This document shows, one piece after another, positions 20,765 to 31,800 of a stretch of DNA of 64,000 nucleotides. Origin of the DNA: Papaver somniferum (Eukaryota; Streptophyta; Magnoliopsida; Ranunculales; Papaveraceae). The notes under the pieces are model-generated. The model saw only the letters and a program-made list of their open reading frames with translations, searched no databases and had not been told where the DNA came from. Position 1 is the stretch's first letter. Each line of letters opens with the position of its first letter. Location of the stretch: assembly GCF_003573695.1 (NCBI RefSeq), contig NC_039359.1:141257112-141321111 (forward strand), read 5' to 3'. The translations under genes were made by a program, and so were the position numbers.

Positions 20765-22302
20765 TAGGGTTGTCAACGGCACTACACGTAACGGATATTG
20801 ATTCTGCCGTTGTCGTTGCCATTTAAATTATCGGATATCCGATATCCGTTAAGTTCCGACGGAAAAAATTCATTTCCGATTCCGTTACGTTGGACTTATC
20901 GGATATCGAATATTTTTCCGTTAGAATTCGTTAAGTCACAGGACACACAAAAAGACACATAACAAAACAAGTTCTAAATCCAAGAAAATCAGTTCTAAAT
21001 CCATGCCACACAAAATAAAAAGATATAGATGCTCTAAAAGGACCAAATTACATGTTTAGATGTTCTAGCAAAAGAAAAAACCATGTTCTTGCGAAAGAAA
21101 AGAAAAAGAAACTCCATCTCCATGTGTTGCATAGCGCAAGTGTACAACTGCTGAACTGCAAATGTATTCCTCCTAACTCCTTAGTCCTTAATCCTCCCTT
21201 CCTTAATCCTTACTTCTTACTCCTCAGTTCTGATTCTCCTAAATTTCTGCATTTTAAAAAGGAAAATCAAAAGTGTTATTTAAGAAGGCAATGTCAGTGA
21301 CTCAGTGCAATAAATATAAAAGCAAATGAAAGATTAAGCTGGAAAGTTACCAGTAATACAACTATCACTATCACTGAGACTGAGATCTGGCAGCCAATCA
21401 CCCAAACAAAGCAATGCTTCAACAAGTTCTGGAGATAATGAACTCCTGTGAGATGGGAGAACCCTACCATGAATACTAAACATTGATTCTGATGCTACAC
21501 TTGTCACTAGAACTGGCAATACATCTTTTGCAATCCTTGAGAGAGTTGGGTACTTAGGAGCATGATTCTTCCACCAAATTAAGATATCCAACCTCATTTC
21601 TTCACTGGTTGTGCCTTTAGGAAGAACTGGTTCTGCTAAGTATGTCTCCAATTCTGACTTTTGAACCTCAAACACATTGTTTTCCATAATAAAATCATCA
21701 TAACCAAATTCATATGATGTTGTTGTAGCTGCAGAGATCTCAATTCCAGTTGAATTCATTCCACTATCATAATAATTTGAAATTGTAGTGTTGGTTTCAT
21801 AAGCACAGTAAAGAGCATTGAGTGCAAGCTCAAATTTTTTATAGTGACTTTGATAGTTTTGGACACCATATACTCTCTTCATAAAAAACTCCACCCATCT
21901 AGCCTTATACCTAGGATCTAAAACAACTCCAATGCCCATCCAAGTGTTTTTTTTTTAATAAATCAAAGTGTTACTTTCTTTCCAATAGCTATTAAATATT
22001 GTCTTCATATTCTTGGCCATGTCTCTGATATACTCATGCTCACTTAATTCCCAGATCTTAATGCATCTATTAACTTCTTGCACCCCATTATAATACAAAT
22101 TTGTCGTGGGATACTTAATCCCAGCAAATTTGGTTGAAATCACATCAAATAATTCCAATCATTCACATATATGTACTCCTTGTTGCCACTCCTGAGAAGT
22201 TGGTAGTATATTGAAGTCATTATCCAAATCATCTAGCCTAACAAAAGCTTGTCTCAAAAAATGGCATCCTTTAGCCATTATCCAAATCACATATACGTAC
22301 AG
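20765..22302 (-). mobile_element. Truncated hAT transposon
   Basis: The left end reads TAGGGTTGTCAACGG, a terminal sequence seen in many plant hAT elements, followed by short subterminal repeats of ATCGGATATCCGAT type (20833-20910). The transposase remnant is on the minus strand, ending at 21334. The other end is missing: at about 22300 the hAT sequence abuts a truncated LTR. The lack of a right terminus prevents identification of a target duplication. Confidence 0.75.
21334..22290 (-). pseudogene. hAT transposase, C-terminal part with dimerisation domain
   Basis: The preserved part starts near 22280 with RLDDLDNDFNILPTSQEW and continues with LELFDVISTKF, matching the central region of plant BED-type hAT transposases. 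It runs through VLDPRYKARWVEFF to the hAT C-terminal dimerisation motif: DILIWWKNHAPKYPTLSRIA, then SVASESMFS and HRSSLSPELVEALLCL near 21420-21500. A stop near 22159 and a frameshift around 21945 divide it. The N-terminal BED zinc finger and the first catalytic residues are absent, so it cannot be autonomous. Confidence 0.9.
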
Positions 22303-22686
22303 GTGGAGCTTACCAACACATATTTTGAGAAATAAATAGGCAAGTAAACTCGGCTCCAAATAGAAAATGTGTATAATTGAAATCTATATACTTATACGAC
22401 TTTTGTCTCAAGAGTAGAAGATAGAGTACATAGACTTTTGAGTGATAGATAAGTTCAAGTATCCACATACCTTTTAGTCGATGAAGTTCCACTGGTTCCT
22501 TGAGTAGTTCTTCGTCTTCGTATGATGATATCCGTGGAGTCTGGAGCTCAACTACACTTTACTATCCTAGTCCGAGACTAAGCTATAAGTAGAGTAGAAA
22601 TCAAGACATATAGTTTTGATAACTAAATTCGACAAACAAGCTTGAGATAGCAATGCTTGCGAGTTCGAACGACCAATGCTCTAAAA

Positions 22687-23340
22687 AATGCACATAGCCT
22701 TGTACACATCCTAATGTTTGGAGGAAGCTTCACATGGACTAACTGCCACACCTATCTTGCCATCCACATCGACTTACTTGTAGTATCCACCAACAACAGA
22801 TTTGGAAACTATAAATGGAACTTCCCATGTGGATATCAAAAACCACACTCGACGCGTGGCGCTATATGGAAGAAGGAGTAACTTTGCATCTCTAGAATTA
22901 TGTACATAGTATCTTAGCTTAAGTTTCTTTAGTTTGTAAGTAAAAGGGCATTTTTGTAAATTCATTTCTGCTCTCTAGTACTTAAGAAAATATCTAAGAG
23001 AGAGAAAGGGATCAGATTTTATTTTCTCTAACTTCATCTTCTTCCCCAAAACTAGATATAGAGCTCCAAAACTCATTAATGGAGTCTTATGCTAACCCCA
23101 AAATTTATAGTGAAGAACCATGGATGTAGATCTCATTATGGATCGAACCATGTAAAAATCTTGTGTCTCCTTTTCATTTTTAACAATTAATCTTTTATTT
23201 GTGGTTGAAATATGTTTAGATCTTGGAAGGAAGTAGAAATGAAAGTTTGGGTAGCTATGGAATTTCCGTAGTTACATCCAAATTATAGTTCATTGCAGAA
23301 TAAAGATTGCGCCCCTTCATGAAATTTGTTAGGCTTTATC
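22687..23340. other. Unassigned internal segment of the truncated LTR element
   Basis: I see no coding sequence. The stretch 22900-23060 has promoter- and leader-like character on the plus strand (a GTACTTAAGAAAATATCTAAGAGAG segment followed by CT-rich sequence) and may be part of a solo LTR from a different family, but I could not define its ends. A small duplication is absent. The rest is unassigned. Confidence 0.35.
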
Positions 23341-23360
23341 GTCCTGTCCCTAAATAACTT

Positions 23361-24910
23361 CTACTGGTTCGACATTTCTTTTTTAGTGGGATTCCACACT
23401 TGTGCAGACACCAGAGCTTTTCGATTTTGTGGCACATATGGACACTCCTGCAAGGTTATGGGGGGGGGGGATATTCTAGATATTTTTTTGCCATTCTTGG
23501 ATATCATCTCAGTAATGAGTGTCTCAGTGCGATGCTCAATTTGGAGAGGAGTCAGCCTCAACCACTCGGTAAAATATTGCAGCGGTGAAGCTACCCATTC
23601 ATAACATCTTACAACAACAGAGTTTCTAGCAGAATTGAGTCCTCGTGCTAGGAGACCGTGCAGGAGAATAAATGATATGGACATAGATGAAATGAGACTT
23701 TCTGTAGAGAAGAATCTCTTGATGAATGATAATGCATCTTCTCCAGGTTCTTGCTTCAAATCCATCAAAGTTCGAAATTCATCCAAGTGCCATGACGATA
23801 GAGAGTCCACCGAGTACTCTGTATCGGAACTTTCTTCGTCATAAAGATGTGCAATCATAGGTACCTTGTCAGTGGTCTTCTTATTAACATGTATCCATGT
23901 TCGACTGAGGATCATGTCATATCTTGGGTCCTCCATAATTATGTAAAACTTGGTTTTTATCCAGGTTCAACCTATCTTCATCTTGAGAGTGATGTATCCA
24001 TAAGCATCTCTAGGTGTTCTTTCATGGTCCCTTTTTGAGATAGGAGCATGAGTAGCTTCTTGTCGAGTAATAGCCGCAACTCTGAGGGTACTCAATGGGA
24101 TAAGTTTTATATCAATACCAGCATTGATCAACGCTCTCCTAAATTCATTTACTTTGAGATTAACTATGGTAAGTAGTCCCCAATCGTACATCTCTTTGTC
24201 TTCGGCTGTAGGTTTGTGAGACATCTCCGGGACGGATAAACGTCTTCCTCATACAATATGATTCTGAGCTGTGAACATATATTTTCTTTTGACAGATAGA
24301 GCATTTCACATATATATTCCACCAAGTATTGAATTTCTTCATTGACAGGTTGTTCAGAGAGAGTGAATGTCCATATTTGAAGAGGGTCCACGTGCACTCC
24401 TTCAGTCCCCAGATGAATCTCTACTGACTCGACCTTTGATTTGAAGATACGTTTCAAAACATTGTAGTCACTTGTTAGATGATTTATGAATCTATGAAAG
24501 AGACAATACCTATGGTTCTCCATTTCTTCCTCAGTCGGCTCTCTCTTGATAAATGAAAATTTGATTGCACCATCTTTGATCCAGATTTCCACCAATAAAC
24601 ATATTGACTTTGTGTTTCATCCTATTGATTTCAACATCCTGGATTCTAAAAATACTTAGGATCGCTGTACTTTCCTTGGCTGCTTCCCTTTCAACTTCAG
24701 CGTCAGACTCGTCAGTAAGATAATTAGGGTTACACTTGTCAATATCTATCTGTTTCGTGGGAATCGTATGTTCTTTTATTTTTGAGATAAACAAGTCTTT
24801 ATCTTTAATAGAATTTATTGAAACAAAGTTTTTTCTTTCTGGTGTTGCGTTTATCAGAGATAACACTTCCGTCCATAGAGTCAGATTGCTACAAACACAG
24901 ACTTATGAGG
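23361..24910 (-). pseudogene. Chimeric gag/protease remains inside the truncated LTR element
   Basis: Read on the minus strand, the region begins near 24870 with a gag start like that of the complete element (MDGSVISD) and then changes to Ty3-like sequence: REPTEEEMENHRYCLFHRF near 24500-24550. A degenerate retropepsin follows (RALINAGIDIKLIPLSTL near 24090-24150, where the usual Asp-Ser/Thr-Gly is lost), then PRYDMILSRTWIHVNKK near 23880-23930, a conserved segment after the protease in several Ty3 lineages. Still further along, LMDLKQEPGEDALSFIKRF near 23750 looks like gag, which normally comes before protease. Several frame breaks are present. The order suggests rearrangement or nesting. 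Confidence 0.6.
23458..23470. repeat. Poly-G run (10 G)
   Basis: Ten consecutive G residues occur at 23461-23470. Such a run is rare in this AT-rich sequence and may be a true slippage tract or a consensus error. It lies in the decayed protease/gag region, so nothing depends on it. Confidence 0.8.
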
Positions 24911-26910
24911 TCTTAGCGTGTTTTCTTGCTCTAATACCAACTGAAAAAGCGTGGGTCTAACAATACCACCCAATACTTCGTTTAGCAACCTGTATGGAAA
25001 ACTCCAATACAATTCCAAGAGAATCAACTATACAGCCAGACTCAATCACGAAAAAGTATCCAAGATTTATATCTTAGCTTCTCAAACCAATCTGTTTTCA
25101 AAAAGATAGAAATCTGTTAGCCTGATTAATATGAGAAACAACTTGAACGGTACCAAAGACCAATGTTAAAGCGTTAATTAATTTCAATCAACAACCAAAG
25201 GTTGGATTTACCAATTGATTGAACTACGCACAACCTGTGATGTTTCAATTATATATAAAAAATATAATGTGGAAAATAAATAACACAGACACCAAAAGTT
25301 TTTTTAACGAGGAAATCGCAATTGCAGATGAAACCAAGGGACCTAGTCCAGATTGAATACCATACCGTCTTAAGCCTCTACATACACTAGCCTAGTCAAC
25401 CTCCCACTAATCAAGGTACAGTCGCGTTCCTTAAGAATCTGAATCCCAACAGGACTATACACACTTGATTCCTTAGCTGATCTCACCCATAAACAAGAGT
25501 TGCTACGACCCAAAGTCGAAGACTTATAAACCAATCTATCTCCCACAAAAACGTCTATTCAGATAGATAAATCTGTCTCCCACATAAATACATATGAAGT
25601 TTTTTTTCGTCTTATGATAAATCAAGGTGCACAAGAACTAATTGGTAATGCGATCTTATATTCCCGAAGAACAACCCAGAAATATCAATTTCCTCACAAT
25701 AACTTAAATATATGGAAGTAGAACAAGTTATTGTGGAATCACAAAGAATGAGACAAAGAGATTTGTGATTACCTTTTATATATTACCTATCAGAGATAAA
25801 TCTCGAGCTAATCTTAGAGAAGATAATACTCAATACGATAGTAAGATCTGAACACGTAATTACAAAGAAAATAGTTGGATCAGGCTTCAAAATCCCAATG
25901 AAGTCTTTAAGTCGTTAACCAACACAGTTTTTGATAAACTCAAGGTTAATGGATAATCGACTCTAGTCACAACTAGTATCACACAAGAGGTGTGGGGATT
26001 ATGTTTCCCAGTTGCTAGAGTTCTCCTTTATATAACTTTAAAATCAGGGTTTTCTTAGTTAGCTTAGAACCAAAGCATTTATTATTCGTTGTTAGATGAA
26101 ACCCTGATTTAAGATGCAAACTAAGTTTTTCACATAGAAATATATATGATTCAATTAAAACGAAATCGAATTGATTCGTAAGCACAAGAATCAATTCATG
26201 AATATAAAGCCACGATTCGCAAAGATTGCATTTCCTTACTATATAAATGTATTTTTTCATGAGTATGAAAACATATTTTACCGACTTAAGAACTTGAACC
26301 ACTTAAGTTTGCGAACGGGTATGCAAACTAAAGTTTCAGACTTGGTCACAAGCCAATAGTTCGCAAACGGGTATGCGAACTTTAGCTCCGGACCGAACTC
26401 AGTAGAAACCGTTTGCGAACGGGTACGCAAACTTGGTTTCCGGACTTTCAACAGTTGGATAAATTTGCGAATGGATATGCAAACTTCCAGTCATGAATTC
26501 CGTCAAAACATTTCGTATACTAAGTACCCAAACCGTAATGTATCTAGACACGGGTTTTAGCTCTTAACTCCCATTTCAATCATTGAAACATTCTTAGAAG
26601 ACGAAAATGGATGTCTCACACACACCGTTGGATAATAAGAAATTTGCAAGTGATCGAATGATCGATCAATACGAAACTTCCCAAGTTGACATCAAGTAAC
26701 TGTCTCACACAAATCATATAAGATGTTTCAAGGTAATTTCCACATGATCATATTTTGACGTAAATTCAAAAATCACGATGAGTGTAGCTAAGACAGAAAG
26801 CTACCAACACGTATTTTGAGAAAAAGATAAACGAGTTATACTCAACTCGAAATATAAAATGTGTATGATATGAAAGACTATATCATATACGACTATGTCT
26901 CAATAAGAGA

Positions 26911-27730
26911 TATCTTTATGCAAGCCTTATATGCTATATGGTCATGGTGGTCTCATCCAAAGTAATTGAAATCGTTCCTCGGTCCTCCTCTGTTAGGGAG
27001 CTTGGAGCGAGGAACAATAAGTTCGGACTTGGAAATCGCCAAAACTCGGTCTAATAATTGGAATCTATTTATTAGAGACTTCTATATTGCTGTTAATAAG
27101 TCATGATTTGAACCTGATTAAAATTAAATTTTAACACTATCAAGTAATGAGTGTGTAATATTGTTATATTGAACGTGTCTATCATATATTTAGAGTTAAA
27201 TTTTAACACTATCAAGTAATGAGTGTGTACTATTGTTATGTTGAACATATTCATCATATATTTAGAGGTATTCCTATTTGATAACTCTCATCTGAGGAGT
27301 TACAAAAAATTTCTTTTCCTATTTTAGTGAATGTAATACCAATTTATAATTTTTTTTTAACTCGCTTTGCTCAAAAATGGGTCCAAATTGATAAAATTGT
27401 CCGCCTCAAACTAAAAACCGGAAATCGCCTCGATCAAATAGTCTGTACTCGGCGGTAGAGAACGATTTTGATTACACTGGTTTCATCTTCTTTTATCATG
27501 TTTTTTAATTTCCTCTTATATCGAGGCTAGCAATAAATGAGAGAATCAGGAAGCGCTTCAAGAATCCAAAGTTGTTAGATAGTAACTGCGTTTAAGTATG
27601 CAGACATGCATCTGTGGGCCTGTGGCGTGGTACCGATCCGTTCTACCCGCCAAGGATGAATCATGGATAAAAATTCTGTCAAAATTCGATGACGCTTTCT
27701 CGCACAAGTAATTCGTGTGCCCTTGTTCTC
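26911..27730 (+). pseudogene. CABIN1-like pseudogene fragment: intron 16, exon 17 and exon 12
   Basis: Positions 26911-26957 and 27488-27530 match intron 16 of the intact gene (near 36332-36415), split by a 522-bp insertion. Then 27535-27635 match the beginning of exon 17 with a premature break near 27590. At about 27637 the match switches to the middle of exon 12 (CTACCCGCCAAGGATGAATC, intact gene near 34619) and runs into intron 12 at about 27710. The order 17 then 12 is the reverse of the gene, so a rearrangement accompanied the duplication. No function is expected. Confidence 0.85.
26958..27479. mobile_element. hAT-like MITE (522 bp) in a CABIN1-like pseudogene intron
   Basis: The insert is flanked by GTCTCATC (26950-26957) and GTTTCATC (27480-27487), an 8-bp duplication with one change; the intact intron has a single GTCTCATC at the matching place. 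The ends are inverted: CAAAGTAATTGAAATCGTTC on the left and CAGTGTAATCAAAATCGTTC as the complement of the right end, 16 of 20 identical. There is no coding capacity. Two copies of TTAAATTTTAACACTATCAA near 27125 and 27195 form an internal direct repeat of about 75 bp. Confidence 0.75.
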
Positions 27731-27849
27731 CTCACGTAAGACAAATTTCATTCAGAAGTGGGTCAGTTTTTTTTTTTGGGATCTGTCAGGAAACCTAGGC
27801 GAGGCAGATGTTGGTTCGTAAAGGATGGGTGATTTTGTTATTTTTAAAG

Positions 27850-28110
27850 TCGGGCGTAAATTTAAAGTACGCTTGTTGCTGGGCGTAAATTTAAAGTACG
27901 CTTGTTAACGGGCGGAGGTTTAAATTACGCTCGATGAAAATTCAAATTAAAAAAAAAAAAAAATGAGGCGTAAACTTAAAGTACGCCTGTTGACAGGTGT
28001 AAACTTAAAGTCCGCCTGGTGATTGATTGGGCGGACATTTGAGATACGTCCGATGAAATTTTTTTGGGGCGGATCTTTAAATTACGCGCGACCAAATTTT
28101 AATCGCCACC
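27850..28110. repeat. Degenerate repeats of GGGCGTAAATTTAAAGTACGC
   Basis: About seven related units occur between 27850 and 28100, spaced about 30 bp apart where best preserved (27853, 27883 and 27910). Each has a GGCGTAAA...TTAAAGTACGCC pattern, so each is nearly palindromic. One copy is followed by a poly-A run near 27948-27963. The units have no coding potential. Their origin could be a satellite-like or a terminal region of a small transposon. Confidence 0.8.
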
Positions 28111-28247
28111 GTTACGTGACAACACGGACTAAACCCAAAATTTGATCTTTTTTTTGATCTTTGATCTTTGGTTTTGATCGCACCACTGCAGTTGCTCTAA
28201 TAGCCTAACAGGGTACCAATAGCGCGTTTTGGTACAAATCAGTTTTT

Positions 28248-28602
28248 TTTTTTTCATTTTTGTTCTTCTCCAGAAATAGAAGTCAGAAGCAAAAATGAGA
28301 AGCAAATAATTATGGTTTACAAAAAGTTACTTTTCGATTTCTAGAAGTCGTTCTGCAATTCGACATCCAAACTGATTTCTAACTAGAAATCGAAAAGCAG
28401 GAGCACTTCTACCTCTTGTATCCAAATACGCTAGCCTATTTGGACAACACATCAAAAATAGCTTTTCGATTTCTAGTTAGAAATCAGTTTGGATGTCGAA
28501 TTGAAGAACGACTTCTAGAAATCGAAAGGTAAATTTTTGTAAACCGTAATTATTTGTTTCTGATTTTTACTTCTATTTCCGGAGAAGAACAAAAATCGAA
28601 AA
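28248..28602. repeat. Long foldback (inverted repeat) just upstream of the CABIN1-like gene
   Basis: The segment 28262-28398 is an inverted copy of 28461-28590, with a loop of about 62 bp between. The arms are over 90 per cent alike by eye, with a 7-bp difference where one arm has GCTTCTGAC extra. The outer T-rich and A-rich ends extend the pairing slightly. The element lies about 270-620 bp before the start codon, in the expected promoter or 5' leader. A foldback-type or MITE origin is likely; a small-RNA-producing hairpin is possible if transcribed. Confidence 0.92.
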
Positions 28603-28867
28603 GAAAATTCGAAGCAGAGTTCGTTGGCCACTAAAATGCTGGTGCTTTGATTAACACTCCACGAACTGAGAATATTTTTCTCCTCCTTTCCCCTTTTACG
28701 AACAAACAAAACCCTCCTCTCTCTTTCTTGAAACTGAATCGACCCCGCCTAAATTTTTACACTTCTTCTTCGTACATAAAAACCCCAACTCCTCTAACCA
28801 AAATCCCACTTCCAAAAACTCCAGAATCTACAATTATCAGTTCAATCTTGTTAATAAAAAACAGATA

Positions 28868-31800
28868 ATGGTAAGTCTAATTCTCTCCTTTTTCTCTCCA
28901 AAATTTTGAAAAAGAATAATCAAGTTTCACTGATTTTTTCTTAATTTTTTTGATTTTTGATTTTGTTTTGTTTGTTTTCAGTTTGCTATAGCAGCTATCA
29001 ATGATACAGATTCTGCTGCTCAGTGGGAACCATTAGCACCAACTAAAGAAGCTCAGGCAAGCTTCCTTTTCTCATTTTTTATTTGAGTTTTTGTGATGAA
29101 TGTAGAAATTTATGGAGTAATTTGGGTTTCGTGACTTTTAGGGTTATATAATTAGAAAATTAGGTCAAAATATCAGTAATTCACTAGAATGAGGAGTGAT
29201 AGGGAATGTTTTACTGAATGGTCTTATGCAATTCTAAAGTAATTTTTGAAGTTTATCTTCCCCTAATTTTGTTTATGGATTGTTGCGTCTGAGCTTTATC
29301 CTGGTAATGCCCTTCTTTTATTGTGATAACGAATTTTCTTTACATTATTGAGGCCGTCTGTGGTTTGATATGTTGTTGGTTTTTACTTATTTTTCTGTTG
29401 CTTCTTATCACTTTAGGAATTCCATCTTTCACAAACGTATCATGAAGGACTTCTCAAGTTGCAAGCGAAAGATTATGCTAAAGCTCGTGAACTTTTAGAA
29501 TCTGTTTTGAAAGATCCTTTGATATCAAATGCTCAGGTTCGCTACTTCCAAGTACTGATTATTATGGGTGAAAGTTTTTTTTTTTTCTTTAATTTGGTTT
29601 CTGCTGTTTTCTGAATGCCTTTTGTCTTCTTTAGGTGGAAAGTAGTTCTAGTGATGGGCATATGTTACAACTCAGGTATGAAGTTTGCTTCTCCTTTGGA
29701 ATAAATTGAAATATCATGACTTAAATCTATTCATTTTTTGTATTTTCTCAATATTGTTTGCATTATTTTTTCAGGTTCTTGACACTGAAGAATCTTGCCA
29801 ATGTCTTCCTTCAACAAGGTCCGAGTCATTATGAGAATGCTTTACATTGCTATCTTCAAGCTGTAGAGATAGATAGTAAAGACTCTGTTGTTTGGAACCA
29901 ACTGGGAACACTATCATGTTCGATGGGCTTGTTAAGTATATCACGTTGGGCGTTTGAGCAAGGGCTTTACTGCAGCCCCAAAAATTGTAAGAATACATGT
30001 AGCATCTTAAGTTGTATCATACCTGCACAACTTTATGCATCATGCACAGTCATGCCATTAATGTTATTTTCTCTTTGTCTTAAATTTAGGGAACTGCATG
30101 GAGAAACTATTGGAAGTCCTAATAGCTATTCGTGATGAGGTTGCTTGTCTATCTGTAGCAGAGTTGATTCTAAGACACTGGCCATCACATTCTCGTGCTT
30201 TGCATGTCAAAAATACCATCGAGGAATCAGAACCGGTTCCTTTTGCGCCGAAGGGTATTGATAAGCTGGAACCGAAGCATGTGCGCCTAAAATTTCTGGA
30301 CAAGAGAAAAGCAACAGATGAGGTGATAAATGGGGATGTTGCAGTTAAACGGTCCTGTAAGAGCATAGAACTGAACCTTCTACATCCATCTTGGACATCA
30401 CTTGCAGACGCAATCATGGGAGTCATACTCCCTGTGAATGAAAATGTTCCTGAGCCTGAAATTGTACTAAATCAAGATGGTCAAGTAAATGGAAAGCCTA
30501 GTCCTAAACGATCTAAGATTCTTTCCGAAAATGCAGACGTACAAGAAAGCAGTGGAGCACAAGCTCATCAAACATCAGAAAGCATCAGCGGCAATTCAAA
30601 ACTGGAAAGAGGTATGGATACCAGATTGAGTATAAAGTTGCCTACCAGAGCAGAAGTAGAAACTGTCCTGGGTTCCGCAGAAGGAGAAAACATGTCTCAA
30701 GTTGATGGTACCCCAGAAAAAGCAAATGTCTCGAAAGAAAAGGAAGCATGTACCGATGAGGAACAACATACTCAAGAAAGGCGAAGTACTCGTCTTGAAA
30801 GGCTTAGAAGTCGCAAACCGGGGAAAGAAGAAATGGACCTTTCTACTAGTAGGGATCTGGCGAAAGTTGTTGTTCAGTTTTTAGAGCCTTTTATTGTAGG
30901 TAGGTCAGAAACAGTGGTAGCAGATCATAGTTCAACTGGTTTATCAGATTCATCAGATACAGAACATAATGAACTTGTGAGATTTTTGACTGAAGCATCG
31001 GGAAACTGTGGTGCATATCATATAGGTCACTTGCTTTTAGAGGAAATTGCACGTCTAATGCCTCCGCATCAGGAAGTATTTGTCAAGTATTTAGAGTTGG
31101 AGAAGCTGACAAGAAACTGGGATCAAGATAGGACCATTGAATGCAGCCTTTTTCTTGCTGAACTGTACTATGATCTTGGGTTATGTTCATCCAACGAATC
31201 CAAGCCGGCAGATTTCTTGTCTGATGCTTCTTATAATCTCTGTAAGATCATTGAAATTGTAAGCTTGGATTCTTCTTTTGATTGGAGTGGTGTACATAAT
31301 ACCGATAATATGTCAAGGATGAGTACTTCCACGAGCGATCTTGGCATGAATTCAACCAAGCTTGGGTGCATCTCTGCTAATGAAAATGGTAACAGGTTAC
31401 AAGATACGGCGTGCACTCACTTGGATGATATTAACTTATCTAGTAAAAGCTCATTCTGGATTCGCTTTTTCTGGCTTAGTGGTCATTTATCGATTTTGGC
31501 TGGTGAGCAGGAAAAAGCTTATGACTCATTATATATATCCTTGTCAATATTGAGAAATTTTGGTTTGGGTTCTGTTCGTCTCCCTCATTGCAAGCTTACT
31601 AGTGAGTTAACTGTTGACAGAATTTCCCATGAAATTCAGTTATTAAAAATTGATTCTTTACTAAAAACGACCATTAGTGAGATGGTTGAGAAAGAAATGT
31701 ATACAGAGTGTGTAAACTTTCTAGCTCCACTCTTGCTCTCCTCTAGAGACGTTTACCTTGACTTTCAGCCCGATGCTTACAAAGAAGGCGAGAAGGTTAA

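Larger units (their letters stand above)
22303..26908 (-). mobile_element. Truncated LTR retrotransposon (same LTR family as 40808-49653)
   Basis: The left LTR is cut to its last about 385 bp (22303-22686, ending ATGCTCTAAAA). The right LTR starts with TGAAAAAGCG at 24942 and runs to about 26908, where it stops abruptly against CABIN1-like intron sequence. Just left of it, 24928-24940 holds CTCTAATACCAA, the complement of a degenerate tRNA-Met-type primer site. The leader (24880-24930) is close to that of the complete element near 47157-47200. The internal region is chimeric (see the next entries). Both LTRs are truncated on opposite sides, so no target duplication can be seen. Confidence 0.8.

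Noticed and set aside
23461..23470. G-quadruplex or regulatory element
   Set aside because: A single G10 run without further G tracts cannot form a normal quadruplex by itself and may be a sequencing slip.
28248..28602. microRNA precursor
   Set aside because: Arms are much longer and more perfect than usual for a plant microRNA, and foldback transposons explain them better. Small-RNA data would be needed.
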